A stretch of 64,000 nucleotides of DNA from Acinetobacter vivianii (GCF_014635885.1 NZ_BMDR01000001.1:310001-374000); one strand, 5' to 3'. Numbered from the stretch's first letter, positions 23,919 to 33,637 are shown. Program-made: numbers and translations. The notes: a model not told the origin generated them from the letters alone.

Positions 23919-23977
23919 ACATAAATCATTCAATGACCGCCATTTGGCGGTTTCGTCATTTTTGAGAGGTCAAAATA

Positions 23978-24745
23978 ATGGCTCAGTATTTATTTGGTGC
24001 GGGCAAGATCTTTGCCACACCTATTCAGGATGTCTATGGTCAGCCAATCAGTAATCCTACGCCTGTTGAGGTAGGTGTTCTGCAATCGGTGTCCGTAGAC
24101 ATCAGTTATGACTTAAAAGAACTGTTTGGCCGTGGCCAGTTTGCTGTTGATGCTGCACGTGGTAAAGGCTCTATTAAGTGCAAGGCCAGCTTTGGTCGTA
24201 TTAATGGTGCATTGCTCAACTCGATTTTCTTTGGTGGCATTATTGCTGAAGGTGGGATTGAGACCATTGCGCAAACAATTAACGGCGAAATTATTCCTGC
24301 AGGTGGATTGGTTACACCAGTCGTTCCGAATGCGGGTACCTATGTAAAGGATCTGGGGGTTACGGATTCTAAAGCTGTACCAATGAAGCGGGTGGCAACT
24401 GCACCAACCACTGGCCAATACAGTGTAGATGCTGCAACTGGTGCTTATACTTTTGCTACTGCAGACGTAGGTAAGACGGTATTTATTAGCTTTAAATACT
24501 CGGCAACAGTGGCAGGTGCAAAGCAAATCACCGTATCCAATCTGGACATGGGATATACGCCAGAGTTCGCCGTCAACCTGCAACGAGACTACAAAGGTAA
24601 GTTTATGGGCATGGAGTTTTTCCGTAATGTCAGCAACAAACTGGCCTTTAGTTCAAAACAGGATGATTACGATATTCCTGAATTTGAATTTCAACCAATG
24701 GCTGATGATTTAGGCCGTGTCTTCAAAACAACTATGTCGGAGTAA
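23978..24745 (+). CDS. Major tail tube protein
   Basis: A 255-aa protein. Typical tube-protein features are LFGAGKIFATPI at the start, VGVLQSVSVDISYDLKELFG, a long Gly/Ala/Thr-rich middle and YTPEFAVNLQRDYKGKFMGM. It would polymerise into the non-contractile tail tube. It follows the tail terminator gene and precedes the chaperone pair, the conserved siphovirus order. Confidence 0.85.
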   Translation: MAQYLFGAGKIFATPIQDVYGQPISNPTPVEVGVLQSVSVDISYDLKELFGRGQFAVDAARGKGSIKCKASFGRINGALLNSIFFGGIIAEGGIETIAQTINGEIIPAGGLVTPVVPNAGTYVKDLGVTDSKAVPMKRVATAPTTGQYSVDAATGAYTFATADVGKTVFISFKYSATVAGAKQITVSNLDMGYTPEFAVNLQRDYKGKFMGMEFFRNVSNKLAFSSKQDDYDIPEFEFQPMADDLGRVFKTTMSE

Positions 24746-24751
24746 TAGCAG

Positions 24752-25063
24752 ATGCAATTCAAACAAGTTGATAACCCGCGTGGAAAAGAGATTGTCATTG
24801 ATGGCAAGGCATTAATGTTTGCACCGCTATCCTTGGGTGCCATTGAAAAGCTTTTACCTGCCTTGCAAAGCTTTCAGCCTTCTGATGTTGGTCTGGTGAT
24901 CGATGTGGCGCATAAATCACTTAAACGAAACTATCCCAACATTACCCGTGATGATGTAGCAGATCTCATCTATATGGACCAATTAGAAGAGGTGATGGGT
25001 GCAGTAATGTCAGTATCTGGCTTGCAAGATAAGCAAAACCATGAGGGTCAGTCGGGGGAATAG
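24752..25063 (+). CDS. Tail assembly chaperone, G-like
   Basis: A 103-aa protein (QFKQVDNPRGKEIVIDGKAL...) located between the tube gene and the next frame, which together precede the tape measure. It has the acidic, helical character of lambda G-like chaperones that bind the tape measure during tail assembly. The 3' end carries a GGGGGAA run just before the stop, a probable -1 frameshift site leading into 25057-25326. Confidence 0.75.
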   Translation: MQFKQVDNPRGKEIVIDGKALMFAPLSLGAIEKLLPALQSFQPSDVGLVIDVAHKSLKRNYPNITRDDVADLIYMDQLEEVMGAVMSVSGLQDKQNHEGQSGE

Positions 25064-25326
25064 ATTGGGAGGAGTTGTATACCCATTTAGTGCTTACATT
25101 AGGGCGTGATTATAATTATGTCCGAGATGAGATCGATTTAATTAGGCTCAAAGCACTAAATGCGTATCAACGAGAATACCCTCCCACAAATATTGGTGTT
25201 CAAAGACTTTGTCGTATTTTAGAAGCATTTGCAGGAATTGAAGATAATCCAAAAAAATATCTTACTTCAGAGGATGATGAAGAGGATTTATTAGATGTAT
25301 TAGCGAATTTCCCACAGGGCGGTTAA
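25057..25326 (+). CDS. T-part of tail chaperone, reached by -1 frameshift
   Basis: An 89-residue extension in the -1 frame relative to the G-like gene: GIDWEELYTHLVLTLGRDYN... The frame has no convincing start of its own; a TTG at 25075 is only two bases after GGAGGAG. Slippage on GGGGG at 25054-25058, with GAGGG at 25043-25047 acting as an internal Shine-Dalgarno stimulator, would give a 191-aa GT fusion. This is the standard way siphoviruses make a low level of GT. Confidence 0.7.
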   Translation, partial: GIDWEELYTHLVLTLGRDYNYVRDEIDLIRLKALNAYQREYPPTNIGVQRLCRILEAFAGIEDNPKKYLTSEDDEEDLLDVLANFPQGG

Positions 25327-25398
25327 ATGACTGTCCTTTTTATTTCTTTATATGTAATCTATTAAGTTTTTAAGACTAGTTAATAAAAGGTTTTTAAA

Positions 25399-25905
25399 AT
25401 GGCTTTAATTAATTGTAAGGAATGTGGGGTACAGGTTAGTACACAAGCAAAGGCTTGTCCAAATTGTGGAGCAAAAGTTAAAAAACCAACTTCTATTTTT
25501 ACATGGATTATTTTAGTAATTGTAGTGTTTGGTATTTTTGCTGCTATTGGAGGGGGTGATAAAAGCGGTGGAACTTCATCTGGATCAAGTGAGGTTCAAT
25601 TATCACCTAAAGAACAAGCGCTTAATGATGTTCAGTTTGATTTTAGTTGGAGTAAAGACGGGTTCGGAAACATTATGATGATTGATATGACAGTCAAAAA
25701 TAATGGAATTCATGACATAAAAGATTTTACTGTTGAATGCGAACATACTTCAAATAGTGGAACAAAGATTGATAGCAATAAAAGAGAAGTTTTCGAAATT
25801 ATTAAAGCAGGTGAAACTAAAAAGTTTAAGCAATTTAATATGGGCTTTATCCATAGCCAAGCTGCTTCATCTAGCTGTGGTATTACCGATTTAGTAGTAA
25901 TTTAA
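25399..25905 (+). CDS. Zinc-ribbon membrane accessory protein
   Basis: A 168-aa protein. An N-terminal zinc ribbon (residues 5-25: CKECGVQ...ACPNCGAK) is followed by one TM helix (about residues 32-51, IFTWIILVIVVFGIFAAIGG), a Gly/Ser linker and an extracytoplasmic beta domain with two Cys (VECEHT, SSCGITDL). It splits the tail chaperones from the tape measure gene and has its own terminator, so it is probably a moron. Surface or exclusion roles are possible but unproven. Confidence 0.65.
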   Translation: MALINCKECGVQVSTQAKACPNCGAKVKKPTSIFTWIILVIVVFGIFAAIGGGDKSGGTSSGSSEVQLSPKEQALNDVQFDFSWSKDGFGNIMMIDMTVKNNGIHDIKDFTVECEHTSNSGTKIDSNKREVFEIIKAGETKKFKQFNMGFIHSQAASSSCGITDLVVI

Positions 25906-25926
25906 TTTATTTAATAGTTTTAAAAG

Positions 25927-25948
25927 AACCCGCGAAAGCGGGTTTTTT
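25927..25948 (+). terminator. Intrinsic terminator
   Basis: AACCCGC-GAAA-GCGGGTT followed by TTTT, 21 nt after the zinc-ribbon gene and 20 nt before the tape measure start. Confidence 0.88.
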
Positions 25949-25968
25949 ATTATCTAAGGAAAAGTAAA

Positions 25969-28953
25969 ATGGCTGACAATCGTGTTGAGGTTCATGTTGG
26001 TGCCCGAACTTCAGAGCTTGAACGTGGGATGAATGACGCCGAGAAAACTGTTGAAAAAACAGCGGAGCAAATTGAAGATTTGGGAAAAAAAATAGATTTT
26101 AAACCAGATTTTTCAAATTTTCGGAGCAGTATTGAATCTGTTTCACAAATGGTAAAAAGTCGATTTTCAGATTTAGGAGCATCTATTTCTGGAGGGATAG
26201 CAAAAAATGTAGCTTTAGTTGGTATTGGTGTATCCGCTGCAATTGGAACTGCATTAATTGGGCTTGGAAATCTGACAAATAAAATCGGCGAAACATCAAA
26301 GCAACTGGAAATTCAAGCAAGGCTAGCCAATTCAACAACAACTGAATTTCAGGAATGGTCTTTTGCGGCAAATAAAGTAAGTGTAGAGCAAGACAAACTA
26401 TCAGACATCATGAAAGATGTGAACGATAAGTTTGGCGATTTTATGCAAACTGGTGGCGGCGAAATGGCCGATTTCTTTGAAAAGATTGCGCCTAAAGTTG
26501 GAGTGACTGCTAAAGAGTTTCAAGGTTTAACTGGACCACAGATCTTAGAAAAGTATTACCAGACTTTAAAAAAAGCCAACGTTTCTCAAGCAGAAATGAC
26601 TTTTTATATGGAATCAATTGCCAATGATGCAACTTTATTGGCCCCACTATTAGAAAATAATTCTGCCAAATTAAAGGAATATTCAAAACAAGCTCACGAC
26701 CTTGGTTTGATTATGGACGAGCAGGCAATTCGTGCTACTAAAGAGTTTAGTTCGGCTTTAAGTACAATTGAAACTACTATGCAGGGTGTTCTAACAAGAA
26801 TGGCTGCACAAGCTGCTCCAGCACTAACGCAGATAGCAAATAATTTTATTGATTTTGCTGTTCAAGCTAGAAATGCAGTTGATGATTCAATGAGAACAAT
26901 TATCACCATAGTTGAAGAGTTGCTAGGTGTTGTTCAGTCTGTATTTAGCCTTATCTCAAACATTTGGAGTGATCTAACAGCAGATATTGGAGACGGTAGT
27001 CAGCAGCAGATTGGGTTCTTAGATTTGATCTCGGGTGCATTAAAAGGCTTTGGGGCCGTAGCAATCGGTTTGAGAACAGGGATAGAAATTGCGTTTGCGG
27101 GTATAAGAGCTATTGTTGTAACTGTTTGTCAGGCAATCAATATTGCTATAAACACTGTTATTAACGTATTTGCAGGGTTTAGAGAAACAATACAATATGG
27201 ACTAGATGTACTCTCTGTAAAGTTTCAATCATTTGGAAATGTTGTTAGAGATGTGCTCAGTTTTAATTTTTCTGCAGCTAAGGCATCTTGGGAGAGCGGT
27301 CTATCGCAAATTGGATCTATCACAGACCGATATAGCAGCCAGATGAAAAATCGTATAACAAATATAAAAGATGCATGGAACACTGGTGTAATGACCACAG
27401 GAAATTCTTGGGGAGCATTTAAGGATAATGCAATCCAGTCAGCTACAAGTGGTGGGCAAAAACTTTTTAGTATGTTTATGGGTCCACCTAAAACAGTAAA
27501 TTCTGTTCAATCAAAACCGCCTATTAGTTCCACTTTTAATCCCACCCATTCTCTAGGAACTGGGACAAAAGATTCCAGTGGAGCTGCAGCTAAAGCCAAG
27601 GCGGATGCTGAAGCCAAAGCCAGACAACGGGCAGCAGAGCAGGCGGCTAAAGCACTTGGTGAGATTCGATACAAGTACGCTACCGCAGAGGAAAAAATTT
27701 CTTTGGATTTGCAAAAGGCACTTAGTGAAATTGAAAAATCAAAAGTCACTGATGCTGAAAAAGCAAAGTTCCGGATTGTAGCCGAAAAAGATGCCAGTGA
27801 TAAAACCAAAGCATTACGGGTTAAGGAATTTGAAGAGTACAAAAATCTTCAAGAGGAACGAATTGAAAATGAACTATTAGCTGCACAGCGGATTTTTGAA
27901 ATCAATAAGGCTGAGATACAGGCTGCATTTGATGCCAAGAAAATTTCCAATGTACAAAAGTATCAACTGGAAAAGGATCTGGAAGATAAGTTGCGTGAAT
28001 TAAAACGCCGTGGCTTAGAAGAGCGATTAGAGTTGGAAAACCAGATGAGTGAAAAATCTGGGAAGCAGGGCAATCAGGGGCAGATCCTCAATAATATTTC
28101 TAGTCTGGATACTGAGCAAACAGTTTCTACACTGCAGACACCGAATTTACTTAACGATGCCCAGATCAAGGATTTCGAGGATAAGTTTGGCGGTCTTACA
28201 TCCCGCATGTCTAACCTATGGGATCAAGGCATTCAAGCCATGATGAACGGGACTTTAACCTGGCGTAACGCTACCAATGCTGTTTTAACTGATATGGCAG
28301 GCTTCTTTATTCAGAAAATGGTTACTGAGCCAATCAAACTGTATGCCGCTGGTCTTGCACGGAGGTTAATGGTTCGTCTGGGTTTTATTAAAACTGAGAC
28401 TGCAGCAGAGGTAGCTGGTCAAGCATCACAGACAACCGCCGTTGTTGCTGGTGAGATGAGTAAGACATCAGCAACGGGAATGGGTGTGGTTGCACGATTA
28501 GGCCTAAAAGCTGGTGAGGCAATCAAGTCAATCATGATGTATGCATGGGAAGCGATGGCAGGGGCATTTAAGGCCATGGTGTCGATTCCGTATGTTGGAC
28601 CTGTACTGGCTGTTGCTGCAGGTGCATCGGCTTTGGCTTTGGTAGGTGGACTGGCTGGCAAGATTAAATCTGCTCGAGGAGGTTATGACATTCCATCAGG
28701 GGTGAATCCAGTAACTCAGCTTCATGAAGAGGAAATGGTCTTACCCAAACAGCATGCCAATACGATTCGAGCCTTAGGTAAATCAATGGTAGGTGGTGGT
28801 CAGGATCCATCAATGGTTGCCGCAGATGTTGGTGCGCCGTCATCAATCAATATTCAAGCATGGGATTCAAGAGACTTAAAACGTTTCATGAAAAAACATG
28901 GGCGTGAATTGGCTGGTGGCTTGAAAGGTTATAACCGTAATTTTGGTAAATAA
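25969..28953 (+). CDS. Tail tape measure protein
   Basis: A 994-aa protein, the longest in the window. A coiled N-terminus (ELERGMNDAEKTVEKTAEQI) is followed by Ala/Gly/Ile-rich hydrophobic helices (about residues 70-105 and 360-395), an Ala/Lys/Glu coiled coil (about 540-680) and a hydrophobic Ala/Gly-rich C-terminal part. It sets the length of the tail and exits during DNA ejection. At about 0.15 nm per residue it would give a tail near 150 nm; this is a general rule, not measured here. Confidence 0.93.
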   Translation: MADNRVEVHVGARTSELERGMNDAEKTVEKTAEQIEDLGKKIDFKPDFSNFRSSIESVSQMVKSRFSDLGASISGGIAKNVALVGIGVSAAIGTALIGLGNLTNKIGETSKQLEIQARLANSTTTEFQEWSFAANKVSVEQDKLSDIMKDVNDKFGDFMQTGGGEMADFFEKIAPKVGVTAKEFQGLTGPQILEKYYQTLKKANVSQAEMTFYMESIANDATLLAPLLENNSAKLKEYSKQAHDLGLIMDEQAIRATKEFSSALSTIETTMQGVLTRMAAQAAPALTQIANNFIDFAVQARNAVDDSMRTIITIVEELLGVVQSVFSLISNIWSDLTADIGDGSQQQIGFLDLISGALKGFGAVAIGLRTGIEIAFAGIRAIVVTVCQAINIAINTVINVFAGFRETIQYGLDVLSVKFQSFGNVVRDVLSFNFSAAKASWESGLSQIGSITDRYSSQMKNRITNIKDAWNTGVMTTGNSWGAFKDNAIQSATSGGQKLFSMFMGPPKTVNSVQSKPPISSTFNPTHSLGTGTKDSSGAAAKAKADAEAKARQRAAEQAAKALGEIRYKYATAEEKISLDLQKALSEIEKSKVTDAEKAKFRIVAEKDASDKTKALRVKEFEEYKNLQEERIENELLAAQRIFEINKAEIQAAFDAKKISNVQKYQLEKDLEDKLRELKRRGLEERLELENQMSEKSGKQGNQGQILNNISSLDTEQTVSTLQTPNLLNDAQIKDFEDKFGGLTSRMSNLWDQGIQAMMNGTLTWRNATNAVLTDMAGFFIQKMVTEPIKLYAAGLARRLMVRLGFIKTETAAEVAGQASQTTAVVAGEMSKTSATGMGVVARLGLKAGEAIKSIMMYAWEAMAGAFKAMVSIPYVGPVLAVAAGASALALVGGLAGKIKSARGGYDIPSGVNPVTQLHEEEMVLPKQHANTIRALGKSMVGGGQDPSMVAADVGAPSSINIQAWDSRDLKRFMKKHGRELAGGLKGYNRNFGK

Positions 28954-28962
28954 GGAGTATGT

Positions 28963-29613
28963 ATGTCGAATGAATTATTTCCTGAATTACCCGGTTTAGA
29001 GTGGGACTTGACCAAGACTCCCACTTTTAATACAAAAATCATGACATCGGTCAATGGACGGGAGTTGCGGGCCAGCTATCAGGCGGTGCCAAAGTACGAA
29101 ATAACGATGTCATATGCTTTCCTCAGGGAAAATAAAAACAGAAAGGAATTCCAGATCCTTGAAAGTTTTTTTCTGGCTCGCCGTGGGGCTTTCGATTCCT
29201 TCCTATTCAAGATGCCTGATGATTTTGAGTTCACATGTACATTTGAAGGGGATGGGACTAATACTACGTTCCAGCTTTATAAGCAAATGCATAACTTGCA
29301 ACTCCCCGTTGGCAATACATTAGGGTCTTCTCAATCTGCTAATCCTTATATGTGGAATAAGTTGCAGACCAAAGATATGTGGGATGCCAATGACCAAAAG
29401 CTGATGTGGAATACAGCCACAGCCATGATAACGCAAGATGGCAAATTAGTGCTTTCAGAACCACTGGCAAATGGTACGAGTATTACCGTAACTGGAACAT
29501 ATTATTATCGTTGCCGATTTAAGGAGCACGAGCAGCAATATGTAAACTTTATGAGAAAACTTTGGAAAGCCAGCAAGGTTGAATTTGTTGGATCCCTGGG
29601 GAATAAGATATGA
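28963..29613 (+). CDS. Tail tip protein (DUF2460)
   Basis: A 216-aa protein with the DUF2460 signature FPELPGLEWDLTKTPTFNTK, GRELRASYQAVPKYEITMSY, LESFFLARRGAFDSFLFKMP and ADGTxTxFQL-like GDGTNTTFQLYK. Related proteins are distal tail/hub components in siphoviruses and gene transfer agents. The 3' end overlaps the next gene by 4 bp. Confidence 0.88.
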   Translation: MSNELFPELPGLEWDLTKTPTFNTKIMTSVNGRELRASYQAVPKYEITMSYAFLRENKNRKEFQILESFFLARRGAFDSFLFKMPDDFEFTCTFEGDGTNTTFQLYKQMHNLQLPVGNTLGSSQSANPYMWNKLQTKDMWDANDQKLMWNTATAMITQDGKLVLSEPLANGTSITVTGTYYYRCRFKEHEQQYVNFMRKLWKASKVEFVGSLGNKI

Positions 29614-30467
29614 GACAGGCCTCACCGAAACTGATTGCATTACTTGATGCAGATCAGTTCCTCATGGCTGATTTATACACCATTACTACCATTCAAGGTG
29701 ATGTGTATCGATACACCAATTATGATTTTGATTTAACGATCGCTGGACATTTGTTTCGTTCAGATGGACCAATTATAGAGCGTGAAGGTATTTCCCAAAA
29801 CCTAGGTATTGAAGTAGACAGTTTATCGATCACCATCTTTGTGAGTGACGATACGCTATTTAGTGATGTTTCTATAGTTCAGGCATTTCATAACGGTATT
29901 CTGGATGGCGCTCGGTTTAAGTTAGAGCGTGTATTTATGGATATGAATACACCTACAGATACCAGTGCTGGAGCAATCATATTATTTGAAGGTAGCTTGA
30001 TTGAACCAGAAATGGATCGCAATCAGATCCGTGTCAATGCAGCATCAGATACCGATATCCTGAATGTCAAAATGCCACGTAACCTATATCAGCCGAGTTG
30101 TTTAAATACACTATTTGATAGTGGCTGTGGTTTATTGAGCTCTGCCTATGTGGTTAATACTGTAATAGAAGCTAACAGTACACCCAGCCGTATTATTTGT
30201 ACTCTAAATCAGCCTCAGGGCTGGTTTACACAGGGTGTTGTCGAGTTTACACAAGGTGTTAATCGGGGGATTAAAAGAACAGTACGGTTGCATGAATCTG
30301 GGGCACTGCTACTCACCTTGCCACTTTTAGAAATGCCAGCCATAGGTGAAGCAATTAAGGTTTATCCAGGATGTGATAAGCGTCTGGAGACTTGCCAAAA
30401 TCGATTTAATAACCGTGCTCGCTTTCGAGGTGCACCTTTCGTACCTATTCCAGAGACCTCAATTTAA
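29610..30467 (+). CDS. Tail hub protein (DUF2163)
   Basis: A 285-aa protein. ADLYTITTIQGDVYRYTNYD, SDGPIIEREGISQNLGIEVD and a C-terminal Cys-rich unit (NTLFDSGCGLLS, YPGCDKRLETCQNRFNN, RFRGAPFVP) are the DUF2163/BR0599 pattern. These proteins bridge the distal tail ring to the baseplate hub and occur next to DUF2460. The usual next gene is an NlpC/P60 peptidase; here a large fiber gene intervenes. Confidence 0.88.
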   Translation: MRQASPKLIALLDADQFLMADLYTITTIQGDVYRYTNYDFDLTIAGHLFRSDGPIIEREGISQNLGIEVDSLSITIFVSDDTLFSDVSIVQAFHNGILDGARFKLERVFMDMNTPTDTSAGAIILFEGSLIEPEMDRNQIRVNAASDTDILNVKMPRNLYQPSCLNTLFDSGCGLLSSAYVVNTVIEANSTPSRIICTLNQPQGWFTQGVVEFTQGVNRGIKRTVRLHESGALLLTLPLLEMPAIGEAIKVYPGCDKRLETCQNRFNNRARFRGAPFVPIPETSI

Positions 30468-30489
30468 GTTTGATTTTCTATTCATTAAT

Positions 30490-30513
30490 ACCCAGCAGCA
30501 CCTGGGTTTTTTT
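30490..30513 (+). terminator. Intrinsic terminator before the fiber gene
   Basis: ACCCAG-6 nt-CTGGGT followed by seven T. It separates the DUF2163 gene from the fiber gene, only 14 bp before the latter's ATG. Confidence 0.8.
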
Positions 30514-30527
30514 ATGGAATTAAGTAA

Positions 30528-33206
30528 ATGGCATTACCAAATATTAATGATTTAATCGGTTCAGATGTTACTGAAGCTGGTTTTAAGGCTGCATTACAGC
30601 AGTTTTTAGAGAATACAGCAGATATCGATCTTTTGAATTCAAGTGCAACTTTCAAAGTACATAGAATTTTAAGTGGTGAATTTGACTCAATCGACAAAAT
30701 TACTGCACCAGGTCTGTATGTGTGTAATTCAGATGCAATTGCAGCAACGATTTCAGGTATTCCTGTCAATAAATCATTTCATCTTGCAGTTAGTACAGAA
30801 AGTAATTCGGTTTCCCAAGAGTTTAAACCATTTTTCTCAAGTGACGTTTATGTGAGGACTTCAAACGCTTCACTTAATTTTCCAGCATTTAAAAAACTCG
30901 CTTTAAGTGAGGAGGTCGCAGCTTCTACGAATGCTGCAATGTCTGCTATTTCTTATAAAGTATCCAAGAATATGTTTAACACAGGGACTGTTGTAAATAA
31001 TTCTCGCTTGTCTGCTACAGGCGCTATAGCCGCGGTGACTAATGCAAAACGTTCAGCGCATATTCCAGTTGGTGCGGGTCGTAAATATACGATTTCATGG
31101 ACAAACGCTGCAACGATTGCGCCGGCAATTGCTTTTTTTAAAAATACTACCGATGTGCAGGGGCAGAATTATCAGGCTCTTGGGCTTGTTTCACCAGTAA
31201 CAATTACTGTGCCAGCAAATGTGGGCTATATGGTGATTAACACTAAACATGAAAGTAGTGTTGAGTTGACCAATCTTCAAGTTGAGCTCGGTGAAGAGGC
31301 AACCAGTTATACGCCTTATTCTGAAACAGGGACGGTTATTAAAGATAGTTCTTTGTTGCCTGCTTTGGCTAAAGATTATGAAAAAGTATTTGAATCAGTA
31401 AACTTGTTCGATGAAAGCAAAATTTTACGCAACTATTTTTTATCGACTGGCACTGGTGGATTGAGTCCAGCAACTGGATGGACTGTATCGGGATTTATGC
31501 CAGTCATCGCAGGTAAGCAATATACACTTGATGGCCAGCGTGGAAGACAAGGAATTTCATTCTTTCCTACAAATTCAATAACAACAAATCCAGCTCTACT
31601 TTATATCAATGATAACAGCTTGCCGATAACGGTTACAGCGCCACCAGGTGCAAACTATGCCGTAATTGCACTTGAATCAGCAAGCATTAAAGGCTGGTCA
31701 AAGATCCAGTTTGAGGATGGAAGCGTTGCTACTCAATATATTCCATTCGGGCAAACACTTACCTTGGTGGATTCTGAATACCTGACAACGGATGTTGCTA
31801 CGGTTAGAAATAAGCTTTCATTAATTGAAGGCGTTGGTTATATCCAAAACTATGTTTCTGATCTAAAAGCGAAATTGAATATCAGTGTTTATACGCCAAT
31901 TAGTAGCTTAGTTTCTTCTGTATTTAATTTTGTCTCTGATGATTTTGATGGACAGAATATGCGGGTATGCGGTGATGATTCAGCGCCAGTACGAATGATG
32001 GGTGCAACGATTGGTGCAAATCATGGCTATGGAAAAGCTATTTTAACTGCAAATGGCCACGGCAAAACAGATTCAGACATTGGGTCTGTGTGGAGTGATG
32101 GGACATATCAATGGGTCATTATTCAGGTTATTAGTGTGAACAGTCTTGCTGTGACGTGTCGGTCTGAGAATCGTTCTTACAGCAGCGCATTACCAGCTCT
32201 AACGCATGTAAGTGGTGCAACTAGTACAGCGAACATTACCCCGACTGCGGTTACAGATAATCAATGGCGGCCAATGCTCAAGAATCACTCTATACAGCAT
32301 ATGGTTGATGGGGAATTAATCATAGATAAAACTGGAGATTGGTCTTACGAGAAATCAGTTTCGATCCTAGAAAGCTATGATTTGATGGAAAAGAATGCAA
32401 TTACCGAATGGGTAATTGCTAATAAGGGATCATATAAAGTTCCTTACGACGCTGAATCAGCACTGAATGTTTCAATGAACTATATATTTGATGCTAATGG
32501 AGGATGTCTAATCCCTTCTAATTTCTTCACATATAAGTCGATAGCAGCACAAGATTTAATGTTTACACAAGCGGCCAGATTGAATCCAGGTGTGAATGGG
32601 CAGATTAAGTATTACGTTCCGAGGTCCATTGCATTTAAGCATAATGATCAAAACTTTGACTTTAGCGTGCCTACTGTTGTTGATGGTCTAACCATAGCTG
32701 ATCGAATCGATTTTGATATTGCAAAAACAGAGGTTGGTGCTGTTGTCCCTGATCGCTTAATTATGCTTAATGACACGATAGGTTTTGCAGTAGGCTATCT
32801 GCCTATTCTCGATGCTCATCCATCAGTACGCAACGCGAGAACATCGAAGGGCATTCAGATTAGTAAGACTGACGCTAAAGTATATCCATACTTGGTGGAT
32901 GGGCTTACATCTCTAAATGCTGGTGATCATTATTCATGTGTAGCATATCGAGTTTATTTTAAGCTTGAACCAAAAATCACAGCTAAGTTCCTGATTGAAT
33001 CCGACTACGGAGTTTTTTTGTATTTGCACTGGCATGACATGAGTCAAATCTACACTCTCGATTTACCAAAGCAATTAATAGGCAAGCCGTTTGAGGTGAT
33101 TGAGAAATCATCAAATACTGAAATTTTATCAGGTCTTACCACATCTAAGCTTTCCTTCATGGTTGGCGAGGGATCCAATGCAACAGTGGTTTTGAGATTC
33201 TTATGA
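30528..33206 (+). CDS. Large tail fiber / receptor-binding protein
   Basis: An 892-aa protein. The N-terminal about 140 residues resemble virion-attachment regions. Two jelly-roll-like carbohydrate-binding modules follow (about 148-270 and 290-410), each starting N-(M/L)-F and ending in a LQVELG/IQFEDG strand then Y-x-P(Y/F). The region about 450-560 includes VRMMGATIGANHGYGKAILT and HGKTDSDIGSVW, possibly catalytic. The C-terminal 300 residues are unassigned. It probably binds, and may cut, surface polysaccharide. It is inserted between tail-tip genes. Confidence 0.75.
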   Translation: MALPNINDLIGSDVTEAGFKAALQQFLENTADIDLLNSSATFKVHRILSGEFDSIDKITAPGLYVCNSDAIAATISGIPVNKSFHLAVSTESNSVSQEFKPFFSSDVYVRTSNASLNFPAFKKLALSEEVAASTNAAMSAISYKVSKNMFNTGTVVNNSRLSATGAIAAVTNAKRSAHIPVGAGRKYTISWTNAATIAPAIAFFKNTTDVQGQNYQALGLVSPVTITVPANVGYMVINTKHESSVELTNLQVELGEEATSYTPYSETGTVIKDSSLLPALAKDYEKVFESVNLFDESKILRNYFLSTGTGGLSPATGWTVSGFMPVIAGKQYTLDGQRGRQGISFFPTNSITTNPALLYINDNSLPITVTAPPGANYAVIALESASIKGWSKIQFEDGSVATQYIPFGQTLTLVDSEYLTTDVATVRNKLSLIEGVGYIQNYVSDLKAKLNISVYTPISSLVSSVFNFVSDDFDGQNMRVCGDDSAPVRMMGATIGANHGYGKAILTANGHGKTDSDIGSVWSDGTYQWVIIQVISVNSLAVTCRSENRSYSSALPALTHVSGATSTANITPTAVTDNQWRPMLKNHSIQHMVDGELIIDKTGDWSYEKSVSILESYDLMEKNAITEWVIANKGSYKVPYDAESALNVSMNYIFDANGGCLIPSNFFTYKSIAAQDLMFTQAARLNPGVNGQIKYYVPRSIAFKHNDQNFDFSVPTVVDGLTIADRIDFDIAKTEVGAVVPDRLIMLNDTIGFAVGYLPILDAHPSVRNARTSKGIQISKTDAKVYPYLVDGLTSLNAGDHYSCVAYRVYFKLEPKITAKFLIESDYGVFLYLHWHDMSQIYTLDLPKQLIGKPFEVIEKSSNTEILSGLTTSKLSFMVGEGSNATVVLRFL

Positions 33207-33214
33207 GGTGCTTA

Positions 33215-33637
33215 ATGAAAAATTTAGAAGCTGTGGAAGAGGCCATGACGTGGCTTGGCACGCCATACCATCACCAAGGCCGTGTTAAAGGCGTTGGTGT
33301 AGATTGTGGCACATTAATCTGTGAAGTTTTTGAAAAGGTAGGGCTGATGGATCATTTAGATCCTCGGCCATATCCGCCAGACTGGCACATGCATCAGATG
33401 GGACAGCGTTATTTAGAGCATGTTTTAAGTGTGTGCTATGAAGTGGAAGAACCTCAACCAGGTGATCTAGTTTTATATCATTTTGGCAAGTGTATCAGTC
33501 ATGGTGCAATTGTTGTGGAATGGCCCACCATCATCCATTCCTATATTCATTTAGGTGTCATCCTGCAAGATGGCACAAAAGGAAGTTTAGCCCGCCGTTG
33601 TGCGGGTTTTTTTCGTATGAAGAGGCTGAAAGAATGA
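33215..33637 (+). CDS. NlpC/P60-family tail peptidase
   Basis: A 140-aa protein with the Cys-His-His set of NlpC/P60 enzymes: nucleophile in GVDCGTLICEVF, His in CISHGAIVV and a polar residue in TIIHSYIH. Phage versions (lambda K-like) act at the tail tip and are thought to cut peptidoglycan during entry. ATG 33215 has GAGG upstream; an ATG at 33203 overlaps the fiber stop. It is coupled to the J-like gene by ATGA. Confidence 0.88.
   Translation: MKNLEAVEEAMTWLGTPYHHQGRVKGVGVDCGTLICEVFEKVGLMDHLDPRPYPPDWHMHQMGQRYLEHVLSVCYEVEEPQPGDLVLYHFGKCISHGAIVVEWPTIIHSYIHLGVILQDGTKGSLARRCAGFFRMKRLKE

Noticed and set aside
25075..25326. An independent gene starting at TTG 25075
   Set aside because: The purine-rich sequence is only two bases from the TTG, and the frame continues upstream to the slippery run; a -1 frameshift product explains it better.
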